DNA of 5,706 bases from Anaerolineae bacterium (GTDB lineage: Bacteria; Chloroflexota; Anaerolineae; B4-G1; DUEL01), in the NCBI GenBank assembly GCA_029932895.1, contig JAOZPF010000196.1, forward strand, positions 1-5,706, read 5' to 3'. Below are positions 1 through 5,706 of this stretch, piece after piece. The position numbers and the translations under genes were made by a program. The notes under the pieces are model-generated. The model was given only the letters and a program-made list of their open reading frames with translations. It was not told where the DNA came from and ran no database searches. The stretch's first letter is position 1. Every line of letters starts with the position of its first letter.

Positions 1-1194
1 CTGGCCTTTTTCTCCACCGGAGCGCTCCTCTTTGCCGTGCGGCTCGCCGGGCGGGGCCGCCCGACGGATGGGGCGTGGGCTGGGCTGTGGGCCGGGCTGG
101 CGGTGGGGTGCAAGGCCGGGGGAGCGCTCCTGGCGCTGCCGCTGGCGGCTGGCTCCCTCGTGGGGCCGGGACCGCGCCGCGCGCGTGCGGTGCGGGGGCT
201 GGTGGCGCTGGTTGCTGCGCTGGTCGCTTTTGCCCTCACAAATCCTTTTGCCCTGCTCAACCTGCGCCACTTGGCGAGCAACGTGGCTGTCCAGGCCGCG
301 CTGGCCCGTGGCGCGGTCCAGGCCCCCTACACCTTGCAGTACCATCGCACCATGCCCTATCTCTACCCCCTGGTTCAGCAGTTGGCCTGGGGGATGGGAC
401 CACTGCTGGGGCTGGTCTGTCTTGGGGGGCTGGCGGTGGCGGTGTACTGCGTGGCGCGGCGTCCGCCGCGGGCAGGGGAGTGGGTCGGGTTGGCATGGGC
501 GCTCCCTTTCTTTGCCTTCACCGGCGGGCTTTTTGCCAAGTTCCCCCGCTACATGCTCCCTCTCCTTCCCCTGCTGGCGGTCTATGGGGCCTGGCTGGTG
601 GGGCTGGCGATTGAACGTTGGCCTCTAGCTGGGTGGACGCTGGCGCTGCTGGCGTTTCTCCCGGCAGGGGCGGTCTCTCTCGCCTTGCTCATCTCCTACC
701 GCCAGCCGCACCCCTGGGTGGCGGCATCGGACTGGTTGCGCGCCAGTGTTCCGCGGGGGGCGGTCATCGCGGTGGAGGAGTGGGACCACCCGCTGCCCCT
801 CGACCCCTCGGGCTATGACCTGCGGCTCCTTCCGCTCTATGGTGAGGAGAGTGATGAAAAGTGGGCGGTGGTCGAGGGCACGCTGGCGGAGGCGGACGTG
901 GTTGTCGTCGCCAGCCGGCGCGGCTATGGCGCGCTGGCGGGGTGGCCGGAGCGGTTCCCAAGGACAGCCGAGTACTACCGGGCGCTCTTCACTGGCGGGC
1001 AAGGCTTCCGGGTGGCAGCCTGTTTTGGGCGCTGGCCCCACATAGGCCGGGTCGTCCTGGCGGACGACCCCTTTGGCGCAGTGGGACTGCCGGCCCCCGC
1101 CTGTCCGGATGACCTCCCGCTCTCCCGCCTGCCCCGGCTGGACGAGAGCTTTGTTGTCTATGACCACCCGCTGGTGATCATTCTGCGCCGCTGA
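1..1194 (+). CDS. GT39/ArnT-like polytopic membrane glycosyltransferase, C-terminal part (5' truncated by window)
   Basis: The reading frame is open from base 1 to a TGA at 1192-1194, giving 397 residues, so the true start lies upstream. A GTG at 37 is in frame but unlikely to be the start, because hydrophobic coding sequence precedes it. About six membrane segments are visible at window residues 25-52, 63-86, 127-151, 160-178, 183-204 and 209-232. A soluble C-terminal domain of about 160 residues follows. Motifs include PYTLQYHRTMPYLYPL (109-124), the FAKFPRYMLPLLP loop (178-190) and a terminal ESFVVYDHP (382-390). Proteins with this layout, seen in Chloroflexota, are usually annotated as GT39 (dolichyl-phosphate-mannose mannosyltransferase-like) enzymes that transfer sugars from polyprenyl-phosphate donors on the outer membrane face. 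The N-terminal catalytic loop with its acidic residues is outside the window, so activity cannot be judged. It lies 65 bases upstream of the flippase-like gene and is probably functionally related, but has a separate promoter between them. The family call is fairly secure; the substrate is unknown. Confidence 0.5.
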   Translation: MAFFSTGALLFAVRLAGRGRPTDGAWAGLWAGLAVGCKAGGALLALPLAAGSLVGPGPRRARAVRGLVALVAALVAFALTNPFALLNLRHLASNVAVQAALARGAVQAPYTLQYHRTMPYLYPLVQQLAWGMGPLLGLVCLGGLAVAVYCVARRPPRAGEWVGLAWALPFFAFTGGLFAKFPRYMLPLLPLLAVYGAWLVGLAIERWPLAGWTLALLAFLPAGAVSLALLISYRQPHPWVAASDWLRASVPRGAVIAVEEWDHPLPLDPSGYDLRLLPLYGEESDEKWAVVEGTLAEADVVVVASRRGYGALAGWPERFPRTAEYYRALFTGGQGFRVAACFGRWPHIGRVVLADDPFGAVGLPAPACPDDLPLSRLPRLDESFVVYDHPLVIILRR

Positions 1195-1222
1195 CATTTC
1201 CTCTCTTCTTGTCCCCCGCCTC

Positions 1223-1251
1223 TTTTCCCCTGCCCCTGGCGGTGGTATAAT
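1223..1251 (+). promoter_or_regulatory. Predicted sigma70-type promoter with extended -10, for the 1260-4428 operon
   Basis: A perfect TATAAT lies at 1246-1251, preceded by TGG at 1243-1245, which makes an extended -10 element. The -35 position at 17-base spacing (1223-1228, TTTTCC) matches TTGACA at only three of six bases; the extended -10 could compensate. Transcription would be expected to start about 6-9 bases after the -10 box, at roughly 1257-1260, which coincides with the GTG start codon at 1260. An A/T-rich hexamer in such GC-rich DNA, in the only gap of this part of the window, is unlikely to be chance. The promoter is inferred from sequence only. Confidence 0.5.
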
Positions 1252-1259
1252 CCCCTGCT

Positions 1260-2252
1260 GTGAAGAGACGATACCAGTTGTGGCTGGGCCTGGGAGTCAG
1301 TGCCATCGCGCTGGTTCTGGCGCTCGTGGGCATCAACATTCATCAGGCGGTGGAGACGCTGGCTCGGGCTGACTACATTTTCCTGCTTCCCGCCGTCTTG
1401 GGGGTCCTGGCCTACCTGCTGGCGCGATCCGCCCGTTGGCGGATTCTCCTGGGGCCGGGCGTGAGCCTGGCGCGTTGTTTTTGGGTGACCAATGTCGGCT
1501 ACCTGGTGAGCAACATCCTCCCTTTCCGGCTGGGCGACCCGGCTCGGGCAGTGGTGATCGGGCGTGATGGGGGCATCTCCACGGCAGCGGCTCTTTCGAC
1601 CGTCGTGGTGGAGCGGGTGCTGGATATGCTGATGGTGGTGGCCCTGTTGGCTGGCATAACGCCCTTTATGGGTGGGGTTGGAGGCGCTGTGGGAGCGGGG
1701 GCGGTGGCAGGTGGGGCGGCGCTGGTAGCATTGGGTGTGCTCTTTGCCTTGGCCCTGCGCCCCGATTGGGGCCGCCGGGCGGTGCGCTGGGCGTTGGCAC
1801 GGCTCCCCCGGTTGGACGGGGAGCGCTGGGCGGGGGCGCTGGACGGCCTCTTTGAGGGGCTGGCCCCACTGCGCTCTGGTCGGACCGGGCTGGCGCTCTT
1901 GGGCTGGTCGGTTATTTCCTGGGCCGCCGTGGTTTTTGTCTACCAGGCGCTCCTGCGGGCTTTTCTCCCCCAGCCACCCGCTTTGGCGGCCCCTTTTCTT
2001 GTCTGCGTGCTGGGGTTGGGGATGGCGGTGCCCTCATCGCCGGGGGCGGTGGGCGTCTTTCATGCCATCGCTCGCTACGGTCTCACCGTTCCTTTTGGCG
2101 TGCCGGTGGGGCAGGCGGTCACTGTGGCCTTTGGTGCGCACGCCTTTCAGTACATTCTGACGTGTCTACTGGGCCTGGTCGGGCTGGCGCGGGAGAGTCT
2201 CTCCTTGAGCTGGCTGCGGGCGCAGGTCGCGAACGTGGAGGAGGTGGAATGA
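1260..2252 (+). CDS. Flippase-like / lysylphosphatidylglycerol synthase TM-region family membrane protein (PF03706 type)
   Basis: This is a 330-residue integral membrane protein with a basic N-terminus (MKRR) and roughly seven hydrophobic segments, near residues 8-26, 40-55, 117-138, 142-166, 207-232, 240-262 and 281-308. Family hallmarks are NILPFRLGDPARA (85-97), STVVVERVLD (113-122) and VPSSPGAVGVFHAIARY (257-273). Together these point to the UPF0104 / 'flippase-like domain' family, the membrane part related to MprF. Members often sit in glycan and glycolipid loci and are thought to move or handle lipid-linked substrates, but the biochemical role of most is unproven. The length is typical for a stand-alone member. 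The GTG start at 1260 was chosen because it gives the positively charged N-terminus. There is no Shine-Dalgarno sequence and the -10 box ends only eight bases upstream, which suggests leaderless translation. A TTG at 1278 is a weaker alternative. The stop overlaps the next gene's start as ATGA, implying translational coupling to the epimerase. Confidence 0.5.
   Translation: MKRRYQLWLGLGVSAIALVLALVGINIHQAVETLARADYIFLLPAVLGVLAYLLARSARWRILLGPGVSLARCFWVTNVGYLVSNILPFRLGDPARAVVIGRDGGISTAAALSTVVVERVLDMLMVVALLAGITPFMGGVGGAVGAGAVAGGAALVALGVLFALALRPDWGRRAVRWALARLPRLDGERWAGALDGLFEGLAPLRSGRTGLALLGWSVISWAAVVFVYQALLRAFLPQPPALAAPFLVCVLGLGMAVPSSPGAVGVFHAIARYGLTVPFGVPVGQAVTVAFGAHAFQYILTCLLGLVGLARESLSLSWLRAQVANVEEVE
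2239..2245 (+). promoter_or_regulatory. Shine-Dalgarno sequence deciding the epimerase start
   Basis: A perfect AGGAGGT lies inside the last codons of the flippase-like gene, three bases before the ATG at 2249. A second GGAGG (2237-2241) gives a more usual seven-base spacing. It supports ATG 2249 over the in-frame GTG at 2162, which would add 29 residues ahead of the nucleotide-binding motif and overlap the upstream gene by about 90 bases. Confidence 0.5.
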
Positions 2253-3277
2253 GCAAGCGATACCTGGTTACTGGCGGCGCCGGCTTCGTCGGAGCCAACT
2301 ATGTCCATCGGCTGCTGGGGCGGGGGGAGGAGGTGACGGTCTATGACAATCTCTCCCGCCACGGCACGGAGGCCAACATGGCCTGGTTGCGGGCGGAGCA
2401 CGGGGAGGACGCGTTCGAGTTGGTGGTGGCTGATGTGCGGGATGCAGCATCGCTGGCGGAGGCCGCACGCGGAGCCGACGTGGTCGTCCACCTGGCGGCG
2501 CAGGTGGCGGTGACGACGTCGGTGGATGATCCGCGGACCGATTTCGAGATCAATGCGTTGGGCACTTTCAACGTCCTGGAGGCGGCCCGCCTGTCGGGAC
2601 GCAAGCCGGTGGTCATTTACGCCTCCACCAACAAGGTATACGGCGGGATGGAGGATGTGGTAGTGGTCGAAGGAGAGAGCCGCTACCGCTACCGCGACCT
2701 GCCCGGCGGCGTGCCCGAATCACAGCCGCTGGACTTTCACTCCCCCTATGGTTGCTCCAAAGGGACCGGCGATCAGTACGTGCGCGATTATGCCCGCATC
2801 TATGGCCTGCCGACGGTGGTCCTGCGCCAGTCCTGTATCTATGGCCCGCGGCAGATGGGGGTGGAGGACCAGGGTTGGGTGGCCTGGTTCGTCATCGCCG
2901 CTGTCACCGGCCGGCCGATCACTATCTATGGCGACGGCAAGCAGGTGCGAGATGTGTTGTACGTGGATGATCTGCTTGATGCCTATGACGCGGCGATCCG
3001 CCGTATCGACAGCGTGGCGGGCAAGGTCTACAACGTCGGCGGCGGGCCTTCCCGCACGATGTCGGTCTGGGCCGAGTTCGGGCCACTGCTGGAGCGACTG
3101 CTGGGTCGCTCTATCCCCGTCGCCTATGGCGACTGGCGGCCGGGCGACCAGCCGGTCTATGTCTCTGATATCGACAAGGCGCGGCACGAGTTGGACTGGG
3201 AGCCGCGTGTCGGCGTGGAAGAAGGAGTGCGGCTGTTGGTCGACTGGGTAAAGTCGAACCGGCGGTTATTCGAGTGA
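2249..3277 (+). CDS. CDP-paratose/CDP-tyvelose 2-epimerase-like NAD-dependent sugar epimerase (extended SDR)
   Basis: This 342-residue cytoplasmic enzyme has the normal length for the family. The N-terminal Rossmann motif TGGAGFVG (8-15) binds NAD. It is followed by VYDNLSRHGTEANMAWL (31-47), HLAAQVAVTTSVDDPR (81-96) and YASTNKVYG (124-132, likely catalytic Thr127). The catalytic pair is Tyr167 and Lys171 in HSPYGCSKG, and further motifs are SCIYGPRQMGVEDQGWVA (195-212), YGDGKQVRDVLYVDDL (227-242) and YGDWRPGDQPVYVSD (293-307). This set is characteristic of CDP-paratose 2-epimerase (RfbE/TyvD), which inverts C2 of CDP-paratose to give CDP-tyvelose through a 2-keto intermediate. The CDP-glucose synthesis genes needed for CDP-paratose are not in this window. 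Relatives from thermophiles have been reported to act on CDP-glucose/CDP-mannose, so the true substrate is open. The ATG at 2249 is chosen for its strong Shine-Dalgarno sequence and ATGA overlap with the upstream stop; its own stop overlaps the GT4 start. Confidence 0.5.
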   Translation: MSKRYLVTGGAGFVGANYVHRLLGRGEEVTVYDNLSRHGTEANMAWLRAEHGEDAFELVVADVRDAASLAEAARGADVVVHLAAQVAVTTSVDDPRTDFEINALGTFNVLEAARLSGRKPVVIYASTNKVYGGMEDVVVVEGESRYRYRDLPGGVPESQPLDFHSPYGCSKGTGDQYVRDYARIYGLPTVVLRQSCIYGPRQMGVEDQGWVAWFVIAAVTGRPITIYGDGKQVRDVLYVDDLLDAYDAAIRRIDSVAGKVYNVGGGPSRTMSVWAEFGPLLERLLGRSIPVAYGDWRPGDQPVYVSDIDKARHELDWEPRVGVEEGVRLLVDWVKSNRRLFE

Positions 3278-4428
3278 TGGATGTCCTGATTGTTCTTACC
3301 TATTACCGGCCCCACACCAGCGGCCTGACTATCTATGCGGAGCGGCTGGCAAAGGGGCTTGCGCGGCGGGGCCATCGGGTGACGGTGATGACCTCCCGCT
3401 TTGACCGTTCTACGCCCTTGGAGGAGGTGCAGGAAGGAGTGCGTGTCCTGCGCGTGCCGGTCGCCTTTCGCGTCAGCAAGGGAGTCATCATGCCCACTTT
3501 CGGCTTTGTCGCCACCCGGTTGGTGCGGCAGCACGACGTGGTCAGCCTGCATCTGCCCCAGTTCGATGCGGCGGGCGTGGCGGCGCGCGCGCGTTTGCTG
3601 GGCCGCCCGGTGACGCTGACCTACCACTGCGATCTCAAGCTGCCGCCCGGTCCCTTTAACCCCCTGGTCAACCGGGTGGTGCTGGGGATGAACCACCTGG
3701 CGGGGCTGTGGGCCGACAAGGTAGTGGCCTACACCGAGGATTTCGCCACGCACTCCCCCTACCTCTCCCGCTTTGCTGCCAAAGTAGAGGTCATTCCCCC
3801 GCCGGTCGAGCTGCCAGCCGTCACCGCGGTCCAGGTGCACGAGTTCGCCCGGCAGCACGGTCTGGAGGAGGCGGGGCCGGTGATCGGGATGGCGGCCCGT
3901 TTGGCGGCGGAAAAGGGGGTGGAGGTGTTGCTGGAGGCACTGCCCCGTGTGCTGGAGGTCCACCCGCGGGCGCGAGTTCTCTTTGCCGGGCAGTACCGGG
4001 ACGTGTTGGGGGAGGAGGCTTACGCCCGCCGCCTGGCCCCTCTTTTTGCCCGTTACCGCGACCACTGGACCTTTTTGGGGGTGCTGAACCCAACCGAGAT
4101 GGCGGCCTTTTACCCCAACCTGGATGTCATTGTCGTCCCCAGCCTGAACTCGACCGAATCGTTTGGGTTGGTGCAGGTGGAGGCGATGCTGTGCGGCACC
4201 CCTTCCATCGCCAGTGACCTGCCCGGTGTGCGCCAGCCGGTGTTGCAGAGCGGAATGGGTGAAGTGGTGCCGGTCGGTGACGGCGGTGCGTTGGCCGACG
4301 CCATCCTTCGTGTAGTCAGTAAACGGGAACAGTACATCCGCCCCCACGACGAGATCGCCGCCCGTTGGAACGTTGAACGCACGGCAGCGGGGTACGAGGC
4401 TCTGTTCGAGCGGCTGCTGAAACGGTAG
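3277..4428 (+). CDS. GT4-family (GT-B fold) glycosyltransferase
   Basis: This 383-residue protein is of normal length for a retaining, nucleotide-sugar-dependent GT4 enzyme acting at the cytoplasmic membrane face. The N-terminal acceptor-side domain begins MDVLIVLTYYRPHTSGLTIY, followed by AERLAKGLARRGHRVTVMT (21-39). The C-terminal donor-side domain starts near 200 with PVIGMAARLAAEKGVEVLLE (201-220), where Arg208 and Lys213 are the usual phosphate-contacting residues. The EX7E motif is Glu294 to Glu302 in STESFGLVQVE, followed by AMLCGTPSIASDLPGV (303-318). There is no signal peptide or obvious membrane span. The start is ATG 3277, whose A is the last base of the epimerase TGA (TGATG overlap). 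GTG 3274 directly before it would add one residue. No Shine-Dalgarno sequence is visible, so translation probably depends on reinitiation after the epimerase. Coupling suggests it could use the epimerase product, but the donor cannot be read from sequence. Its TAG stop lies inside the palindromic repeat that follows. Confidence 0.5.
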   Translation: MDVLIVLTYYRPHTSGLTIYAERLAKGLARRGHRVTVMTSRFDRSTPLEEVQEGVRVLRVPVAFRVSKGVIMPTFGFVATRLVRQHDVVSLHLPQFDAAGVAARARLLGRPVTLTYHCDLKLPPGPFNPLVNRVVLGMNHLAGLWADKVVAYTEDFATHSPYLSRFAAKVEVIPPPVELPAVTAVQVHEFARQHGLEEAGPVIGMAARLAAEKGVEVLLEALPRVLEVHPRARVLFAGQYRDVLGEEAYARRLAPLFARYRDHWTFLGVLNPTEMAAFYPNLDVIVVPSLNSTESFGLVQVEAMLCGTPSIASDLPGVRQPVLQSGMGEVVPVGDGGALADAILRVVSKREQYIRPHDEIAARWNVERTAAGYEALFERLLKR

Positions 4429-4458
4429 GGGCGGGCGCACACGCAGGTGCGCCCCTAC
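4425..4458 (+). repeat. Intergenic palindromic (REP-like) element overlapping the GT4 stop codon
   Basis: The right arm GTGCGCCCCTAC (4447-4458) is the exact complement of a left arm GTAGG...GGCGCAC (4425-4429 and 4434-4440) if four bases, GGCG at 4430-4433, bulge out. This gives a 12-base-pair stem with a six-base loop (ACGCAG, 4441-4446). Without the bulge, either nine outer pairs (GTAGGGGCG/CGCCCCTAC) or eight inner pairs (GGGCGCAC/GTGCGCCC) are perfect. The left arm includes the TAG stop of the GT4 gene. The form resembles short palindromes that I recall as dispersed between genes in Chloroflexota, though that cannot be tested here. No T-run follows, so it is not a standard intrinsic terminator, but it could stabilise the 3' end of the operon mRNA. 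Confidence 0.5.
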
Positions 4459-4481
4459 GGGACGGCGTGGGATGGAAGCAT

Positions 4482-4507
4482 GGGCGCACACGCAGGTACG
4501 ACTACGG
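4482..4507 (+). repeat. Decayed partial second copy of the palindromic element
   Basis: The 16 bases at 4482-4497 (GGGCGCACACGCAGGT) repeat 4433-4448 exactly at an offset of 49 bases. The match then continues imperfectly to a shared CTACGG (4502-4507 versus 4455-4460), with a two-base deletion and substitutions. The outer left arm GTAGG is absent and the right arm is changed, so this copy cannot form the long stem of the first. It looks like a degenerate duplicate in the 120-base spacer between the GT4 gene and the lamin-tail gene. Confidence 0.5.
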
Positions 4508-4539
4508 AGCGGTGTGGGTGTTGTGTCTGTCCTGATATG

Positions 4540-4545
4540 GGAGGT
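4540..4545 (+). promoter_or_regulatory. Shine-Dalgarno sequence for the lamin-tail domain gene
   Basis: GGAGGT stands three bases before ATG 4549 and six before the adjacent in-frame ATG 4552. The second spacing is closer to optimal, so either ATG could be used; the difference is one residue. No convincing promoter was found in the 4429-4539 spacer, so this gene may be read through from the upstream operon or use a weak promoter. Confidence 0.5.
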
Positions 4546-4548
4546 GGA

Positions 4549-5706
4549 ATGATGTGTGCCAAGAACAGCTCCCGTCTGCTGGGGGCTTTGCTCCTGGGAA
4601 CGTCGCTGTTTGTTGCTCTCTTCCTGGCCCTTCGTTCTCCAGTTCGGGTGACGGCGGCCCTGGACGCTGGCTCCGGCGATGTGGTGATCAACGAGGTCGC
4701 TTGGATGGGCAGTGACGCCAGCGCCAACGACGAGTGGATTGAGTTGTACAACACCACCGACCAGCCCATCACGCTCACCGGCTGGAGCCTGGAGGCCAGC
4801 GTCAACGGCCCCGACATCCTTTTGAGTGGCACTATCCCGGCGCACGGTTACTTTTTGCTCGAACGGAATGACGACAACACTGTCAGCGACATCACCGCCG
4901 ACCAACTGTATGGCAACGACGGCTCCGCCTGGGCGCTGGGCAACAGCGGCGAGGTGCTGACCCTGACCGACAGCCTGTCCAACGTCATTGACGTTGCCAA
5001 TGGCGACGGCGGCGCTTGGCCCGGCGGTGACAACGACCCCAAGCTGACGATGGAGCGCATTGATCCCACCGCCCCCGACGCGTCCGCCAACTGGGGCAGC
5101 AACGACGGCCTGACCCGCAACGGGCTTGACGCCCTCGGCAACCCCATCAACGGCACACCCGGCGCGCAGAACAGCCGCTTTGCCGTTCCCGGCCTGAGCA
5201 TAGCCAAGTCCGGCCCGGCTTATGTTACCGCCGGAGCGGACCTGGTCTGCCACATCGCTGTGAGCAACACCGGCAGCCTCACCGTGACCACCGTCGTCAT
5301 CACCGACCTGCTCCCTTCGGCTCTATCGTTCGTCTCCCAGACAGCGACGCTTTCCTTTAGTCACCCATCGTCGGCGACGCTGCTCTGGCAGGTGGACGAG
5401 CTGCCGCCCGGCGCGCGTCGCTTTGTCACCCTCACCCTCCACCTGTCCCCCGGCCTGACGGGGACGGTGTGCAACGTCGTCACTGCCACCGCCGCCGGCG
5501 GGCGGCAGGCAGCGGCCTCTTGGAGCGCGGACGTGATGCCCGACCTGCACATCTACGCCGCTCATCCCCAGGCCCTCTACGGCAGCGACGAGGCGGTAGC
5601 CTTGCTGGGCGTCGGAGCGGCCCCGCTCGCGGTCGGCGGCTGGAGCCTCAATGACTCCGGTGGCTCTTTTGTCTCCCTGACCCCCACCGACACGCTAGCG
5701 CCGGAC
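4549..5706 (+). CDS. Exported lamin-tail domain / DUF11-like domain protein (3' truncated by window)
   Basis: The frame is open from ATG 4549 to the window end, giving 386 residues with no stop, so the protein continues. The N-terminus is a Sec-type signal peptide: a short basic segment, a hydrophobic core at about 10-28, and likely cleavage after VTA (34-36). A lamin-tail domain (LTD, PF00932 type) follows at about 44-210, with VVINEVAWMGSDASANDEWIE (45-65), TLTGWSLE (75-82), IPAHGYFLLER (96-106) and the closing NGTPGAQNS (201-209). Residues 214-330 resemble a DUF11 beta-sandwich repeat (LSIAKSGPAYVTAGADLVCHI, then VSNTG and ITDLLPSAL), with two cysteines, C234 and C308, that could pair. From about 331 a second LTD-like unit appears to begin, where DEAVALLGVGAAPLAVGGWSL (347-367) parallels DEWIELYNTTDQPITLTGWSL (61-81). 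It is probably extracellular or wall-associated. LTD domains are often joined to nucleases or phosphodiesterases, but any enzymatic part lies outside the window. Codon use resembles its neighbours. Confidence 0.5.
   Translation, partial: MMCAKNSSRLLGALLLGTSLFVALFLALRSPVRVTAALDAGSGDVVINEVAWMGSDASANDEWIELYNTTDQPITLTGWSLEASVNGPDILLSGTIPAHGYFLLERNDDNTVSDITADQLYGNDGSAWALGNSGEVLTLTDSLSNVIDVANGDGGAWPGGDNDPKLTMERIDPTAPDASANWGSNDGLTRNGLDALGNPINGTPGAQNSRFAVPGLSIAKSGPAYVTAGADLVCHIAVSNTGSLTVTTVVITDLLPSALSFVSQTATLSFSHPSSATLLWQVDELPPGARRFVTLTLHLSPGLTGTVCNVVTATAAGGRQAAASWSADVMPDLHIYAAHPQALYGSDEAVALLGVGAAPLAVGGWSLNDSGGSFVSLTPTDTLAPD

Noticed and set aside
37..39. GTG at 37 as the start of the GT39-like gene
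   Set aside because: The same frame is open back to base 1 and encodes a hydrophobic segment (LAFFSTGALLFAV) consistent with a membrane span. The remaining protein would also lack the family's N-terminal catalytic region, so the gene is truncated by the window edge.
48..63. Perfect 7-base inverted repeat CGGGCGG-GG-CCGCCCG
   Set aside because: It lies inside the GT39-like coding frame, consists only of G and C in GC-rich DNA, and is not repeated elsewhere in the window. Chance is the best explanation.
2162..2248. A 29-residue N-terminal extension of the epimerase from GTG 2162
   Set aside because: It would overlap the flippase-like gene by about 90 bases, precede the Rossmann motif with Gly/Arg-rich sequence untypical of the family, and ignore the AGGAGGT and ATGA junction at 2249.
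4425..4458. Rho-independent terminator after the GT4 gene
   Set aside because: The stem is strong but is followed by ACGGGACGG-type sequence without a T-run, so it does not meet the usual criteria. It is recorded as a repeat instead.
3157..5253. A 698-codon open frame on the minus strand spanning the GT4 gene, the spacer and much of the lamin-tail gene
   Set aside because: Its codons are in exact register with the plus-strand codons of both genes, so a stop would require sense TTA, CTA or TCA, all rare in genes with GC-rich third positions. The plus-strand products carry clear family motifs, whereas the minus product shows none and has the Gly/Val/Gln/His-heavy composition of a shadow frame.
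5480..5515. GC-only inverted repeat (GCCGCC-GGC-GGGCGGC region) within the lamin-tail gene
   Set aside because: It encodes an Ala/Gly run in the reading frame and has no matching copy elsewhere in the window; simple base composition accounts for it.

Overview
This GC-rich window is densely coded and every supported gene lies on the plus strand. It reads as part of a cell-surface glycan locus followed by an exported surface protein. No rRNA, tRNA, CRISPR array, transposase or phage gene was seen. The gene mix suggests a Chloroflexota bacterium, perhaps of the Anaerolineae: a GT39-like membrane protein ending in a YDHP motif, a palindrome of the GTAGGGGCGCAC type between genes, and a lamin-tail/DUF11 exported protein. 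This assignment is inference from style; no marker gene is present.

Layout. Positions 1-1194 hold the C-terminal 397 codons of a polytopic GT39-like glycosyltransferase whose start lies upstream of the window. A 65-base gap follows. It carries a pyrimidine-rich tract and a strong extended -10 box (TGGTATAAT) placed so close to the next start codon that the mRNA is probably leaderless. From there three genes run without gaps: a flippase-like (LPG synthase transmembrane type) protein at 1260-2252, a CDP-paratose/tyvelose 2-epimerase-like SDR enzyme at 2249-3277, and a GT4 glycosyltransferase at 3277-4428. They are joined by ATGA and TGATG stop/start overlaps, so they very likely form one translationally coupled operon. 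A 120-base spacer holds a palindromic repeat whose left arm contains the stop codon of the GT4 gene, plus a decayed partial second copy 49 bases downstream. A new gene starts at 4549 with a strong Shine-Dalgarno sequence and runs off the window end. It encodes a signal peptide, a lamin-tail domain, a DUF11-like domain and what looks like the start of a second lamin-tail domain.

How the genes may work together (inference). The epimerase would make a 2-epimeric nucleotide sugar. The GT4 enzyme could transfer that or another sugar to a lipid or glycan acceptor on the cytoplasmic face. The flippase-like protein may handle a lipid-linked intermediate in the membrane, and the GT39-like protein would use polyprenyl-phosphate sugars on the outer face. 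The final gene is probably a separate unit encoding an extracellular protein. No clearly new biological system is visible. The points most worth a second look are the leaderless start, the repeat-embedded stop codon and the repeated lamin-tail architecture.
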